NCBI RefSeq assembly: GCF_001298265.1
Contig: NZ_LGSZ01000048.1
Span: forward strand, 395,652 to 459,651
Length of the DNA: 64,000 nt
Direction: 5' to 3'
DNA from: Allobosea vaviloviae
GTDB taxonomy: Bacteria > Pseudomonadota > Alphaproteobacteria > Rhizobiales > Beijerinckiaceae
A model generated the notes under the pieces. The model worked only from the letters and a program-made list of their open reading frames with translations, was not told the origin of the DNA and made no database searches. The translations under genes and the position numbers were made by a program. Below, piece after piece: positions 36,854 to 44,994 of this stretch (the first letter of the stretch is position 1; every line of letters begins with the position of its first letter).

Positions 36854-37783
36854 ATGACCCTCACCCCCGATGCCAGCGGCGTCTTCCCGATCGCGCCGAC
36901 GCCGTTCAACCCCGATGGCACGCTCGACTGGGCCTCCACCGAGAAGCTGTTTGCCTTCTATGACGAAATCGGCTCGGACGGCACCACCGTGCTCGGCATC
37001 ATGGGCGAGGCGCCCAAGCTGGAGCCGGACGAGTCCCTGCGCATCGTCAAGACGGCCGTCGCCGGCATGCCGGGCAAGCCGGTGATCGTCGGCGTCTCGG
37101 CACCGGGCTTTGCTGCCATGCGTTCGCTTGCTCGTCAGTCGATGGAACTCGGCGCCGCCGCCGTGATGATCGCGCCGCCGCCCTCGCTTCGCACCGACGA
37201 CCAGATCACCGGCTATTACGCCCAGGCCGTCGAGGCGATCGGCACCGACATCCCCTTCGTCATCCAGGATTACCCGCTGACGCTTTCGGTCATCATGACG
37301 CCGGCGGTGATCCGCAAGATCGTCACAGACAACCCGTCCTGCGTGATGCTCAAGCATGAGGACTGGCCGGGGCTGGAGAAGATCTCGACGCTCCGGAGGT
37401 TTCAAGCAGACGGCTCGTTGCGGCCTATCTCGATCCTGACCGGCAATGGCGGGCTCTTCCTCGATTTCGAGATGGAGCGCGGGGCTGACGGCGCCATGAC
37501 CGGCTACGCCTTCCCCGAACTGCTGATCGATGTCGTCACGCTGCAGAAGGCAGGCAAGCGTGACGAGGCCCACGACATCTTCGACACCCATCTTCCGCTG
37601 ATGCGCTACGAGCAGCAGCAGGGCGTCGGCCTTGCGGTGCGCAAATACACGCTGATGAAGCGCGGCATCCTCAAGAGCGACGCCCAGCGCAAGCCGGGTT
37701 CGGCGATCAGTGCCGCGGCGAAGGCCGAGGTCGATTACCTTTTGTCCCGCGTCGCGAAGATCGATCCGCGCGCGGATATCTGA
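36854..37783 (+). CDS. Dihydrodipicolinate synthase family lyase/aldolase
   Basis: 309 aa, a class I TIM-barrel lyase. The G(T/I)MGE-type loop is VLGIMGEAPKLEPDE near 43-57. The Tyr region is FVIQDYPLT near 137-145, and the Schiff-base Lys is probably in CVMLKHEDWPG near 171. Since FIAPTPF-like N-terminal PIAPTPF is present but the enzyme is not typical DapA, it is more likely a catabolic aldolase or dehydratase acting on a 2-oxo acid. A neighbouring FAH-family gene fits a catabolic pathway; this is inference. Confidence 0.83.
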   Translation: MTLTPDASGVFPIAPTPFNPDGTLDWASTEKLFAFYDEIGSDGTTVLGIMGEAPKLEPDESLRIVKTAVAGMPGKPVIVGVSAPGFAAMRSLARQSMELGAAAVMIAPPPSLRTDDQITGYYAQAVEAIGTDIPFVIQDYPLTLSVIMTPAVIRKIVTDNPSCVMLKHEDWPGLEKISTLRRFQADGSLRPISILTGNGGLFLDFEMERGADGAMTGYAFPELLIDVVTLQKAGKRDEAHDIFDTHLPLMRYEQQQGVGLAVRKYTLMKRGILKSDAQRKPGSAISAAAKAEVDYLLSRVAKIDPRADI

Positions 37784-37787
37784 ACCG

Positions 37788-37865
37788 CGTCATCCTCGGG
37801 CGCCGCACAGCGGCGACCCGGGGATCTCTCACAGGAGATGCTCGGGTCAGGCCCGAGCACGACGT
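37788..37865. repeat. Intergenic palindromic mosaic repeat, copy 3
   Basis: GTCATCCTCGGGCGCCGC, ACCCGGGGATCTCTCACAGG, then GCTCGGGTCAGGCCCGAGC and ACGAC. Same family, with a variant linker, between the DHDPS-family gene and the copper chaperone (convergent). Confidence 0.7.
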
Positions 37866-37874
37866 AGTGTCCCC

Positions 37875-38360
37875 TCAATGGCCCTTATGCGCGCCGTGAT
37901 CGGCGCCGCGGGCGCCGACCGCCTCGACCTTGAACTCGACCTCGACGGTGCCGGCCTTCTCGAAGGTCAGCGTTCCCTTGACGCGCTCGTCCTGCTTGAG
38001 CGGCTGCTTCAGCTCCATGAACATGATGTGGTAGCCGCCGGGCTTGAACTCGACCTTGGCACCCGGCGCGATCTCGACCCCCCCGTCGAGCGGCCGCATC
38101 GTCATGACGCCATTGGTCGTGGCCATTTCGTGCATCTCGGTGCGGCCCGCAATGGCGGGAGCCGATACGGCGACCAGCTTGTCCGCCGCCGAGCCGGTAT
38201 TCTCGATGACGAGATAGCCGCCACCGACCTTGGCGCCGCCGGGGGTGGCGCGGCTCCAGGGATGGTCGATCTTCAGGGCGCCGGCCTTGTAGTCATGGGC
38301 GAGCGCAGCGCCGCCCAGCGACAGTGAGATCGCCACAGTGGCGAGGATGGATTTGGTCAT
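37875..38360 (-). CDS. Periplasmic copper chaperone PCu(A)C
   Basis: 161 aa from ATG 38360. The signal peptide ends at ALAHD. The copper-binding pattern His/Met with the later H-x-M is visible: [13 protein letters not shown], then [10 protein letters not shown]. The C-terminus is His-rich (DHGAHKGH), a possible extra metal site. These proteins carry Cu(I) to cytochrome oxidase CuA sites or buffer copper. A DUF2946 protein is encoded about 100 bp upstream on the same strand, a common pairing in copper loci. Confidence 0.9.
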   Translation of the reverse strand: MTKSILATVAISLSLGGAALAHDYKAGALKIDHPWSRATPGGAKVGGGYLVIENTGSAADKLVAVSAPAIAGRTEMHEMATTNGVMTMRPLDGGVEIAPGAKVEFKPGGYHIMFMELKQPLKQDERVKGTLTFEKAGTVEVEFKVEAVGARGADHGAHKGH

Positions 38361-38458
38361 GGGACTGTCCTGATCGAATGGGCGCGTCAATGCGCCAGAA
38401 CGGTGGGGAGCGGCGCCACGGCCGATGTCATCAGCCGGCCGTTGCCGAAGAAGGGTTC

Positions 38459-38851
38459 TCAGAGCTGGCGGAGGGGGCCAGCGACGGGCGGCGCATGCGA
38501 GGGCGGCAAGCCCGGCTGCGGCGCCGGAGCGTCGGCTGCAGCGCGGATGGTCGCTGCGATGTCGGCGACGGGCACCCGGGTGAGCGCGATCGGCTCCGCC
38601 TGCCCCGGGCCGGCGAGAGCCGGATTGACCGGGCAGCCCTTGCAATGCTGCGGCTCGCCTGCCGGCTCGGGTGTATCCTGCCCCGGCGGCGTCAGCCCCG
38701 AGCAGAGCACGGCGCCCTCGATCAGGCCATATGCCGATGCGGCCGAGGGCGCGAGCGCCGATGCCAGCACCGCCAGAGCATAGACGACGGCCAGCCAGGC
38801 TCCGAGCACGGAGCGGCGCAAGCATCGCAGCAGATGCGTCTCGGCGGTCAT
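38459..38851 (-). CDS. DUF2946 family protein
   Basis: 130 aa. A hydrophobic N-terminal stretch (about 15-40, [18 protein letters not shown]) is followed by VLCSG and a C-x-x-C (HCKGCP, near 70), then a Pro/Ala-rich tail ending in HAPPVAG. DUF2946 proteins often sit beside copper transport genes and PCu(A)C, as here, and the Cys/His residues fit metal handling. Function is not established. The frames of this gene and the chaperone differ, so they are separate proteins. Confidence 0.75.
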   Translation of the reverse strand: MTAETHLLRCLRRSVLGAWLAVVYALAVLASALAPSAASAYGLIEGAVLCSGLTPPGQDTPEPAGEPQHCKGCPVNPALAGPGQAEPIALTRVPVADIAATIRAAADAPAPQPGLPPSHAPPVAGPLRQL

Positions 38852-39001
38852 GCGGGCAAATGGCCCGGAGCGGCCGGCAGCGTCAAGCGGCGACGGAGCC
38901 GCGGGGACAGGGGCGGCGAGGCAGAGAATATTCTTCTCCGGCAGAGGCGGCGTTGGGCAGGGTCATCCCAGCGCGGTCGTTTTTTTAAAAGAACAATCGA
39001 G

Positions 39002-39030
39002 TTGACAAACAGGACGCGCCACGCCAGATT
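39002..39030 (+). promoter_or_regulatory. Candidate promoter of the metNIQ leader
   Basis: TTGACA (39002-39007) with 17 bp to CAGATT (39025-39030), a perfect -35 and a weak -10, about 30 bp before the SAM-II aptamer. Confidence 0.5.
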
Positions 39031-39060
39031 GCGACCTGTCATTCGGCCTTGCCGGAAGGC

Positions 39061-39110
39061 CGCGGGGATTTGAGCGAGCAGCTTGCGCCGCGTCACCAAA
39101 CGCTAAAGCG
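39061..39110 (+). ncRNA. SAM-II (metA-type) riboswitch
   Basis: The block matches the SAM-II consensus piece by piece. P1 is CGCGG (39061-39065) with CCGCG (39088-39092). GATTTG follows the 5' strand and GCTTGC (39081-39086) precedes the 3' strand. The pseudoknot tail is AAACGCTAAAG (39098-39108), like the consensus GCUAAAG. SAM-II binds S-adenosylmethionine and shuts off translation of methionine genes in alphaproteobacteria. Position 5' of the methionine transporter agrees. Confidence 0.78.
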
Positions 39111-39127
39111 CCACGACGCGGTCGTGG
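39111..39127 (+). repeat. Hairpin between the riboswitch and the leader ORF
   Basis: CCACGAC, GCG loop, GTCGTGG: a perfect 7-bp stem directly after the aptamer and 13 nt before the leader ribosome site AGGAG. No T run follows, so it is not a plain terminator. Confidence 0.6.
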
Positions 39128-39150
39128 GCTCCCATCGACAGGAGACGAAC

Positions 39151-39219
39151 ATGACCGGTACGATCCTTTGTCAGGCCCGAACGCTGATCCCACGCACACG
39201 CTGCTGTTGTCGATTCTGA
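39151..39219 (+). CDS. Leader peptide with three consecutive Cys codons
   Basis: A 22-codon ORF with a good ribosome site (AGGAG at 39140-39144, 6 nt spacing). It ends RTRCCCRF, with TGC TGT TGT at 39202-39210 followed by two sense codons and TGA. Together with Cys7 it has four Cys codons in 22. The position between the SAM-II riboswitch and metNIQ, and two mutually exclusive downstream hairpins, fit a Cys-responsive attenuation leader. Polycysteine leaders controlling sulfur genes are known in mycobacteria; the role here is inferred. Confidence 0.6.
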   Translation: MTGTILCQARTLIPRTRCCCRF

Positions 39220-39231
39220 TCCTGCCATGAG

Positions 39232-39293
39232 GCCGCCGTTGCGGCTTCCCTGACCAGTCCGATCAGATGTCCACAAGCGCCGCAGACGCGGCG
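39232..39293 (+). promoter_or_regulatory. Competing hairpins upstream of the small ORF
   Basis: Segment 1 GCCGC (39232-39236) pairs with segment 2 GCGGC (39241-39245). CGCCGC (39278-39283) pairs with GCGGCG (39288-39293), which abuts the ribosome site GGGAG of the next ORF. Segment 2 can also pair with GCCGC at 39279-39283, which would free the ribosome site. This is the geometry of a translational attenuator. Confidence 0.45.
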
Positions 39294-39304
39294 GGAGCGC
39301 AGCC

Positions 39305-39568
39305 ATGACTACATTCCAGCACGATACCAGCCAGCACGCATCAACGCGGCAGGCCCGGAACCAACAGGCCTACATCATTGAGATCGGCGAGACCCAAGCC
39401 GGTCTCGTCAGCCGCCGTGGCGACGAACGCTATTTCACCTTCATCGCAGCGTCGTCGACCTTCCATGCGCTCGAAGGCCATCGCTTCGCCACGCCGGGTG
39501 CCGCCGAACTGGCCGCTCGCCAACTGGCCGCGCCCCGTCGCCACAGCGCGACGCGCCTGTCGTCCTGA
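39305..39568 (+). CDS. Small unknown protein between leader and metN
   Basis: 87 aa, start after GGGAG with 7 nt spacing. No family is recognised. A polar N-terminus (QHDTSQHASTRQ) is followed by a plausible small fold: QAYIIEIGETQAGLVSRRGDERYFTFIAASSTFHALEG. The tail is Arg/Ala-rich. It lies 38 bp before metN and ends in the same direction, so it should be in the met operon. Whether it is a transport accessory or only a translational relay is unknown. Confidence 0.6.
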   Translation: MTTFQHDTSQHASTRQARNQQAYIIEIGETQAGLVSRRGDERYFTFIAASSTFHALEGHRFATPGAAELAARQLAAPRRHSATRLSS

Positions 39569-39606
39569 GGTAGCAGCGACGTGCCTTTTGTTGCATTTCT
39601 GAGGTC

Positions 39607-40719
39607 ATGATGAACGCCCCCGTGAATCCCGACGCCTTCCGCGTCGGAACCGTCCCAGAGCCGGACGCAGCCCCTCCGATCATCCGCTTCGCGCAGGTCG
39701 GTAAAACCTATGCCGGCCGTGGCGCGCAAGGCTCCGTCACGGCGCTGTCGGGCATCGATCTCGATGTGCCCAAGGGCGCGATCGTCGGCGTCATCGGTCG
39801 CTCCGGCGCTGGCAAGTCGACGCTGATCCGCCTCGTCAACGGGCTGGAGCGCGCCACCTCCGGTCGCCTCCTGATCGATGGCGAGGACGTCACCGACCTG
39901 ACCGAGGCCGGCTGGCGGGCCCGGCGGCGCGCCACGGGCATGATCTTCCAGCATTTCAACCTGCTCTCCTCGCGCACGGTCTTCGACAATGTCGCCTTGC
40001 CGCTCGAGATCGCCGGCACGCCGAAGAGCCAGATCGAAGAGCGGGTCGCGCGCCTGCTCGATCTCGTCGGCCTCGCCGACAAGCGCGAGCGCTACCCCGC
40101 CGAGCTGTCGGGTGGGCAGAAGCAGCGCGTCGGCATCGCGCGAGCGCTCGCGAGCGAGCCGAAGGTCCTGCTCTGCGACGAGGCGACCTCGGCGCTCGAT
40201 CCCGAGACGACGAAGTCGATCCTCGCGCTGCTGAAGCAGGTCAACCGCGATCTCGGCATCACCATCCTGCTGATCACCCACGAAATCCCCGTCATCAAGG
40301 AGATCTGCGACCGCGTCGCGGTGATCGAGGACGGGCGGATCGTCGAGGAGGGCGATGTCTTCTCGGTGCTGACCCGGCCGCGACACCCGACGACCGCGCG
40401 CTTCGTCGAGGCCGTCACCGGCGTCGAGCTGCCGGCCTATCTGGCGGGTCGCATCCATGCGCAGGGGCAGCCCGGCGACGACACCGTGATCCGCATCACC
40501 TTCACTGGCGAGAACGCGACGGCTCCCGTCATCAGCCGGTTGAGCTCGACCATCGGCGTCGACGTCAACATCCTCGCCGGGCGCATCGACGCCATCGCAG
40601 GCAGGCCCTTCGGCAGCCTTTTGGTCTCGGTGCCGACGCGGGAGCCGGAACTCGCCGCCGTACTGGACGCTCTCAACAGCCTCGAACTCAAGGCGGAGGT
40701 CATCGGCCATGTTTCCTGA
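39607..40719 (+). CDS. metN: Methionine ABC transporter ATP-binding protein MetN
   Basis: 370 aa; the second ATG (39610) gives better spacing to GAGG. Walker A is GRSGAGKST, the signature LSGGQKQRVGIARAL, and Walker B VLLCDEATSALD, followed by the H-loop ITHE. The C-terminal NIL/ACT-like domain (about 280-370) is the part that binds methionine and causes trans-inhibition in MetN. The end overlaps metI by 11 bp. Confidence 0.96.
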   Translation: MMNAPVNPDAFRVGTVPEPDAAPPIIRFAQVGKTYAGRGAQGSVTALSGIDLDVPKGAIVGVIGRSGAGKSTLIRLVNGLERATSGRLLIDGEDVTDLTEAGWRARRRATGMIFQHFNLLSSRTVFDNVALPLEIAGTPKSQIEERVARLLDLVGLADKRERYPAELSGGQKQRVGIARALASEPKVLLCDEATSALDPETTKSILALLKQVNRDLGITILLITHEIPVIKEICDRVAVIEDGRIVEEGDVFSVLTRPRHPTTARFVEAVTGVELPAYLAGRIHAQGQPGDDTVIRITFTGENATAPVISRLSSTIGVDVNILAGRIDAIAGRPFGSLLVSVPTREPELAAVLDALNSLELKAEVIGHVS

Positions 40720-41389
40720 GATCATCTCGCCCCAGATCCTCGCGCTGATCGGGCAGGCGACACTCGACACGCTGCAGATGGTGGCGATCGCCGCGGGCCT
40801 GGGCACGGTCCTCGGCCTGCCGCTCGGCGTCTTCCTCGCCACCAGCAAGAGCGGCGAGCTCTTCGCGGCGCCGGCCGTCAACACCGTGCTCGGCACGTTG
40901 GTCAACGCCACGCGCTCGACGCCCTTCATCATTCTCGTCGTCGCGATCATTCCCTTCACGCGGCTGATCGCGGGCACCTCGATCGGCACCAACGCGGCGA
41001 TCGTGCCGCTGACCGTGGCGGCAACGCCGTTCATCGCCAGGCTGATCGAGGGCGCGATCCGTGAGGTCGATCAGGGCCTCGTCGAGGCCGCCCGCTCGAT
41101 GGGCGCGACGCCGCTGCAGATCGTCCGCAAGGTGCTGGTGCCCGAGGCACTGCCTGCGATCGCACTTGGCCTGACGCTGGCCATCGTCAGCCTGATCGGC
41201 TTCTCCGCCATGGTCGGCACGGTCGGTGGCGGCGGCCTGGGCGACCTCGGCATCCGCTATGGCTATCAGCGGTTCATGCCCGAGGTCATGGCCGCCGTGG
41301 TCGCCGTCCTCATCGTCCTCGTCCAGACCGTCCAGACCATCGGCGATCATCTCGCCCGCCGGCTCAACAAGCGCCTGCGTCACGCCTGA
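40709..41389 (+). CDS. metI: Methionine ABC transporter permease MetI
   Basis: 226 aa, five helices, with the permease EAA loop EAARSMGATPLQIVRKVLVPEALP near 135-158 that contacts MetN. ATG 40709 lies inside the 3' end of metN, so the two are translationally coupled. Confidence 0.96.
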   Translation: MFPEIISPQILALIGQATLDTLQMVAIAAGLGTVLGLPLGVFLATSKSGELFAAPAVNTVLGTLVNATRSTPFIILVVAIIPFTRLIAGTSIGTNAAIVPLTVAATPFIARLIEGAIREVDQGLVEAARSMGATPLQIVRKVLVPEALPAIALGLTLAIVSLIGFSAMVGTVGGGGLGDLGIRYGYQRFMPEVMAAVVAVLIVLVQTVQTIGDHLARRLNKRLRHA

Positions 41390-41399
41390 ACACCACGCC

Positions 41400-41506
41400 G
41401 TCGTCCCGCGCGACCGAAGGGAGACCCGGGACCCATTCCTGACCCTGGCCGACGAACGCTCCGGAATGGATCCCGGGTCTGCGCTTCGCTTCGCCCGGGA
41501 CGACCC
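41400..41506. repeat. Intergenic palindromic mosaic repeat, copy 4
   Basis: GTCGTCCCGCGCGACC, GAGACCCGGGACCC, then GGATCCCGGGTCTGCG, CTTCGCTTCGCCCGGGACGACC. A variant with the same arms (GTCGT...ACGAC). It lies inside the met operon between metI and metQ, so it must be transcribed. Confidence 0.7.
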
Positions 41507-41542
41507 GTCACATCTCATCACGCCGCCAAAGGAGCTACCTGC

Positions 41543-42343
41543 ATGTCCATCATCACCCGCCGGACCGCGCTCGCCGCCACGGCGCTTGTCGCGCTCACCC
41601 TCTCCATCCCCGCTTTCGCCCAGACGACGCAGGTCGTTCGCATCGGCGTGTCGCCCGGTCCTCACGCCGAGATCCTGGAGAAGGTGAAGCCTCTCATCGC
41701 CAAGAAGGGCATCGACCTCAAGATCGTCGAGTTCTCCGACTATGTCGTGCCCAATCAGGCGCTCGACGCCGGCGAACTGGAGGCGAACTCCTTCCAGAAC
41801 CAGCCCTATCTCGACAACCAGGTGAAGGATCGCGGCTTCAAGATCGAGAGCGTCGGCCTGACCGTGAACTTCCCGCTCGGGATCTACTCGTCGAAGTACA
41901 AGAGCTGGGCGGACGTGCCGGACGGATCGTCGGTGGCGATCATGAACGATCCAACCAATGGCGGGCGGGCGCTGCTGCTGCTGCAGGACAAGGGCGTGAT
42001 CAAGCTGAAGGACGGCGTCGGCTTCAAGCCGGGGCCGATCGACATCGTGGCGAACCCCAAGAAGCTGAAGATCGTCGAGGTCGAGGCGGCGCAGACCCCA
42101 CGCACGCTCGCCGACGTGGCCGCCGCCGCGATCAACACCAACTACGCCGTCGACGCCAAGATCGAGCCGACCTCGGCGATCCTGCGCGAGGATCCCAAGG
42201 GCCCCTATGTCAACGTCATCGCCGTGCGCACGGCCGACAAGGACAAGCCCTGGGTCAAGGCGCTGGTCGAGACCTATCACACCCCGGAAATCAAGGCCTT
42301 CATCGCCGAGCGCTTCAAGGGCAACGTGCTCGCCGGCTGGTAA
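41543..42343 (+). CDS. metQ: Methionine-binding lipoprotein-like protein MetQ (NlpA family)
   Basis: 266 aa, start after AAGGAG. The signal peptide ends in IPAFAQ and lacks a lipobox Cys, so this MetQ is probably a soluble periplasmic protein. NlpA-family marks are VRIGVSPGPHAEILE, VEFSDYVVPNQALD and the FQNQPYLD substrate region. It delivers D/L-methionine to MetNI. A strong terminator follows. Confidence 0.95.
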   Translation: MSIITRRTALAATALVALTLSIPAFAQTTQVVRIGVSPGPHAEILEKVKPLIAKKGIDLKIVEFSDYVVPNQALDAGELEANSFQNQPYLDNQVKDRGFKIESVGLTVNFPLGIYSSKYKSWADVPDGSSVAIMNDPTNGGRALLLLQDKGVIKLKDGVGFKPGPIDIVANPKKLKIVEVEAAQTPRTLADVAAAAINTNYAVDAKIEPTSAILREDPKGPYVNVIAVRTADKDKPWVKALVETYHTPEIKAFIAERFKGNVLAGW

Positions 42344-42381
42344 CCCGGCCTCCCCACCTGGCCGCCAACGGCCGGGTGACT

Positions 42382-42413
42382 GCCCCGGATGCGAGCGCGT
42401 CCGGGGCTTTTTG
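42382..42413 (+). terminator. Rho-independent terminator of the met operon
   Basis: GCCCCGGA, loop, TCCGGGGC followed by TTTTTGTT. It lies about 40 bp after the metQ stop. Confidence 0.9.
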
Positions 42414-42420
42414 TTGCTCC

Positions 42421-42514
42421 GTCATGCTCGGGCTTGACCCGACCATCTCGTAAACCAGCGTTCTCTCGTCAAGAGATTCTCGGGTCTTCGCTTCGCTGCG
42501 CCCGAGAATGACGC
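42421..42514. repeat. Intergenic palindromic mosaic repeat, copy 5
   Basis: GTCATGCTCGGGCTTGAC, CCGACCATCTCG, linker, then AAGAGATTCTCGGGTC, CTTCGCTGCGCCCGAGAATG, ACGC. Nearly the same as copy 1. It fills most of the gap between the metQ terminator and the convergent gene. Confidence 0.75.
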
Positions 42515-42526
42515 GGAGGCGCCATC

Positions 42527-44728
42527 TCAACGCACGATCTTCCCCAGCGCCAGGAACTGCGTCTCGCCCGACGAGTCGTCGACGCCGTCATTGTCGGTGA
42601 CGACGAAGAGGTTGCCGTCCTTGTCGACCGTCATGCCCTCGACCTTGTCGAGGCCGTAGCCGCCAAGCTTCATCAGGTCGGGAGTCAGATCGCGCAGCAG
42701 CTTTTTCTCGACGGTCGGGATCGTGGCCGAGCCGAGAGCCGCCGGAGTCACCCCCTTGATGGAGAAGGTCGCGAGCGTCTTCACCGCCTTGGCGCCGAAG
42801 AGGTTGTCGCGCTCGATCACGGCGAATGTGTCGTTGCCGAGGAAGGTAAGCTCCGACAGGCCCATCCAGGCGCCCGACGCCGCCGTCGTCAGCGGGTAAT
42901 GCAGCACGCCCCAGCTCTTGCTCGCCGGCTTGTAGCTCAGGATCTTGGCCTTGCCCTTCGGATCGTCCTTCCATTCGCGCTGCACGGCGAGCCAGACGGT
43001 CTCATCCGCGCCGGAGCCGGTCACGGCGACGCCCTCGAAGCCGAAGCGGGTCGCCTGCTTCGCCAATTCTTCCGGCAGCAGGATCTCCTCCTCGACCTCG
43101 CCCTTGGCGGAAACGCGCAGCAGGATGTTTGGGGTCGGCTTGTCCTTGTTCTCGGGGTTGCCCTCGGAGGCCAGCCAGAAGCCGCCCCCGACCCGGGCCG
43201 CGATCCCTTCGAGGTCGTAGGCCATGGGCTGACCGGCCTTGGTCACGGTGATTGCGCCGACGATCCGCGCCGGCTTCTGCGTGGCGTCGATCTCGAGGAT
43301 GCGCGATGGCGCATAGGCGTTGTCGGTCACGGCATGCAGCCGGCCCGGCAGCGTCGCATGCGCGGAAAGACCAGACAGCGCGCCCCAGCCGATCGGCGCG
43401 CCGTCGACCTCCGTCGAGACGATGGTCGGATAGGCGGCCGGCGCCTCGCTGCGCTGATAAATCGTCACCGCCGAGCGCGCGCCGCCCTTGGCGACGAAAT
43501 CAGCCTCCGATGCCGAGACGAAGAGATTGCGCTGCGGGATGGCGAGCAGCCCTTCCGGCGCGATTCCGCCCGGCAAAGCCTGGAGATAGCGCGGCGGCCG
43601 GCCCGGACCCTCGTCCTTGTAGACCAGGACGAGCGAGGCTCTCTCCAGCCCGACGAAGATCAGCCTGTCGCTGCCATAGGTGCCGACCTCGATGCCTTCC
43701 GGCTCGCTGCCCTTGGCGGCCGAGCGGCGCTCGGGGTAGTGGCCGAGCTGGATCGCGAGCCGATCGACGGTATTGCCGGAATCGAACTCGACCGTGCCGT
43801 CCTTGCGAAAGATCGTGAAGCCGCGCGAGCCGCCCTTCCAGTCGCCCTCATTGGCGGTGACGAAGCGGTCATTGTCGAGCCAGCGCACTGCGTCCGGCTC
43901 GCGCGCCACGCCCTTGAGCTCCTCGACCGGCTTGATCTGGCCGTCGCGGGTCTTGTCGATGCCCTTGAGATCGACCGTGCTGGCGGGGAAATGCGCCACC
44001 AGCTTACCGGTCCTGGTGTCGATGATGGCGAGGTGGTTATTCTCCTGCAGCGTCACCACGGCCAGCCCGTCCTGGTTGACGTCGACGAATTCGGGTTCGG
44101 GATCGGTCGGCTCGACCGCCGCGATGCCGGTCATGTCGACAACCTGCCGGGAGGCGCAGTCGATGCCGCCGTCCTTGATACCGATCAGCGTGACGTTGCC
44201 GGCGGGCAACTGCGGCAGCGCGCCTTTGTTGAGCTTCTCGTCGCGCTCGTTTTCGATCGCGATGACGATCTTGCTCTTGTCCTTCGTCAGCGTCACCGAA
44301 TCGGGCTGGCCACCGAGATCGCAGGTCGCCACCACCTGCTTCGTCTTGAGATCGACGGTCGCGAGATGGCCGGCCGGCTCCTTGAAGTTATCCCCGGAGG
44401 TGACGACGGCCACGAAGGCCTTGTCGCCGAGGATCGTGACCGAGGTCGACTCGCCGCCGAGCGGCACGAAGCCGGCGGCCCTGGGCGCGTTGGCGGTGGT
44501 GATGTCGATCAGGCCCAGCGCCTTCTGTTCACCGTCGGTATAAGCCAGCAGCGTGCCCGCCTCGTTGGCGGCGATGATTTCGGCGACGGTCTTCTTCGAG
44601 GCGTCGCGGTCGGTCGGCAGGTTCAGGGGCACGGAGAATGTCGCGATGCGGTTGAACATCGGCTCGGCGAACGCGGTGCCGCCGAGCAAAACCGATGCAA
44701 GGGCCGCAAGAACGAAGGGGTTGCGCAT
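42527..44728 (-). CDS. Secreted two-propeller protein with esterase-like phytase domain
   Basis: 733 aa from ATG 44728 with AGGA upstream; the frame is open further to 44836. A signal peptide ends in TAFAEP. The first half (about 30-370) resembles choice-of-anchor I type beta-propeller sequences with repeats such as GHLATVDLKTKQVVATCDLGGQPDSV. The second half (about 400-730) matches the esterase-like phytase propeller family with the acidic pairs DLEGIA and DKVEGMTVDKDGNLFVVTDNDG. It probably acts in the periplasm or outside; enzyme activity is not proven for most relatives. Confidence 0.75.
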   Translation of the reverse strand: MRNPFVLAALASVLLGGTAFAEPMFNRIATFSVPLNLPTDRDASKKTVAEIIAANEAGTLLAYTDGEQKALGLIDITTANAPRAAGFVPLGGESTSVTILGDKAFVAVVTSGDNFKEPAGHLATVDLKTKQVVATCDLGGQPDSVTLTKDKSKIVIAIENERDEKLNKGALPQLPAGNVTLIGIKDGGIDCASRQVVDMTGIAAVEPTDPEPEFVDVNQDGLAVVTLQENNHLAIIDTRTGKLVAHFPASTVDLKGIDKTRDGQIKPVEELKGVAREPDAVRWLDNDRFVTANEGDWKGGSRGFTIFRKDGTVEFDSGNTVDRLAIQLGHYPERRSAAKGSEPEGIEVGTYGSDRLIFVGLERASLVLVYKDEGPGRPPRYLQALPGGIAPEGLLAIPQRNLFVSASEADFVAKGGARSAVTIYQRSEAPAAYPTIVSTEVDGAPIGWGALSGLSAHATLPGRLHAVTDNAYAPSRILEIDATQKPARIVGAITVTKAGQPMAYDLEGIAARVGGGFWLASEGNPENKDKPTPNILLRVSAKGEVEEEILLPEELAKQATRFGFEGVAVTGSGADETVWLAVQREWKDDPKGKAKILSYKPASKSWGVLHYPLTTAASGAWMGLSELTFLGNDTFAVIERDNLFGAKAVKTLATFSIKGVTPAALGSATIPTVEKKLLRDLTPDLMKLGGYGLDKVEGMTVDKDGNLFVVTDNDGVDDSSGETQFLALGKIVR

Positions 44729-44994
44729 GGGGCGATCCTGTCCGGCTGGAACATGAAATGGGCAGGCTGATCGGCTAGTCAGCCGAGACGACGGTTTCGT
44801 GACAGTTCGTCGGCTTCGTCCGGACAAAAGCGCCATCTGACATTGCCGACATCGCCCAGGCGTTGCCTGCGCGGCGCTCTTGTCGCTCCCCGGAGGCTCA
44901 GGGGGCCGGAAATTTGTTTGGAACCTTCAGCCTGCATGCAGGTTTTTCCGTCGCAAGCCGCAGGGGCGGCACGAAATTCGAGAGGATCACGACG

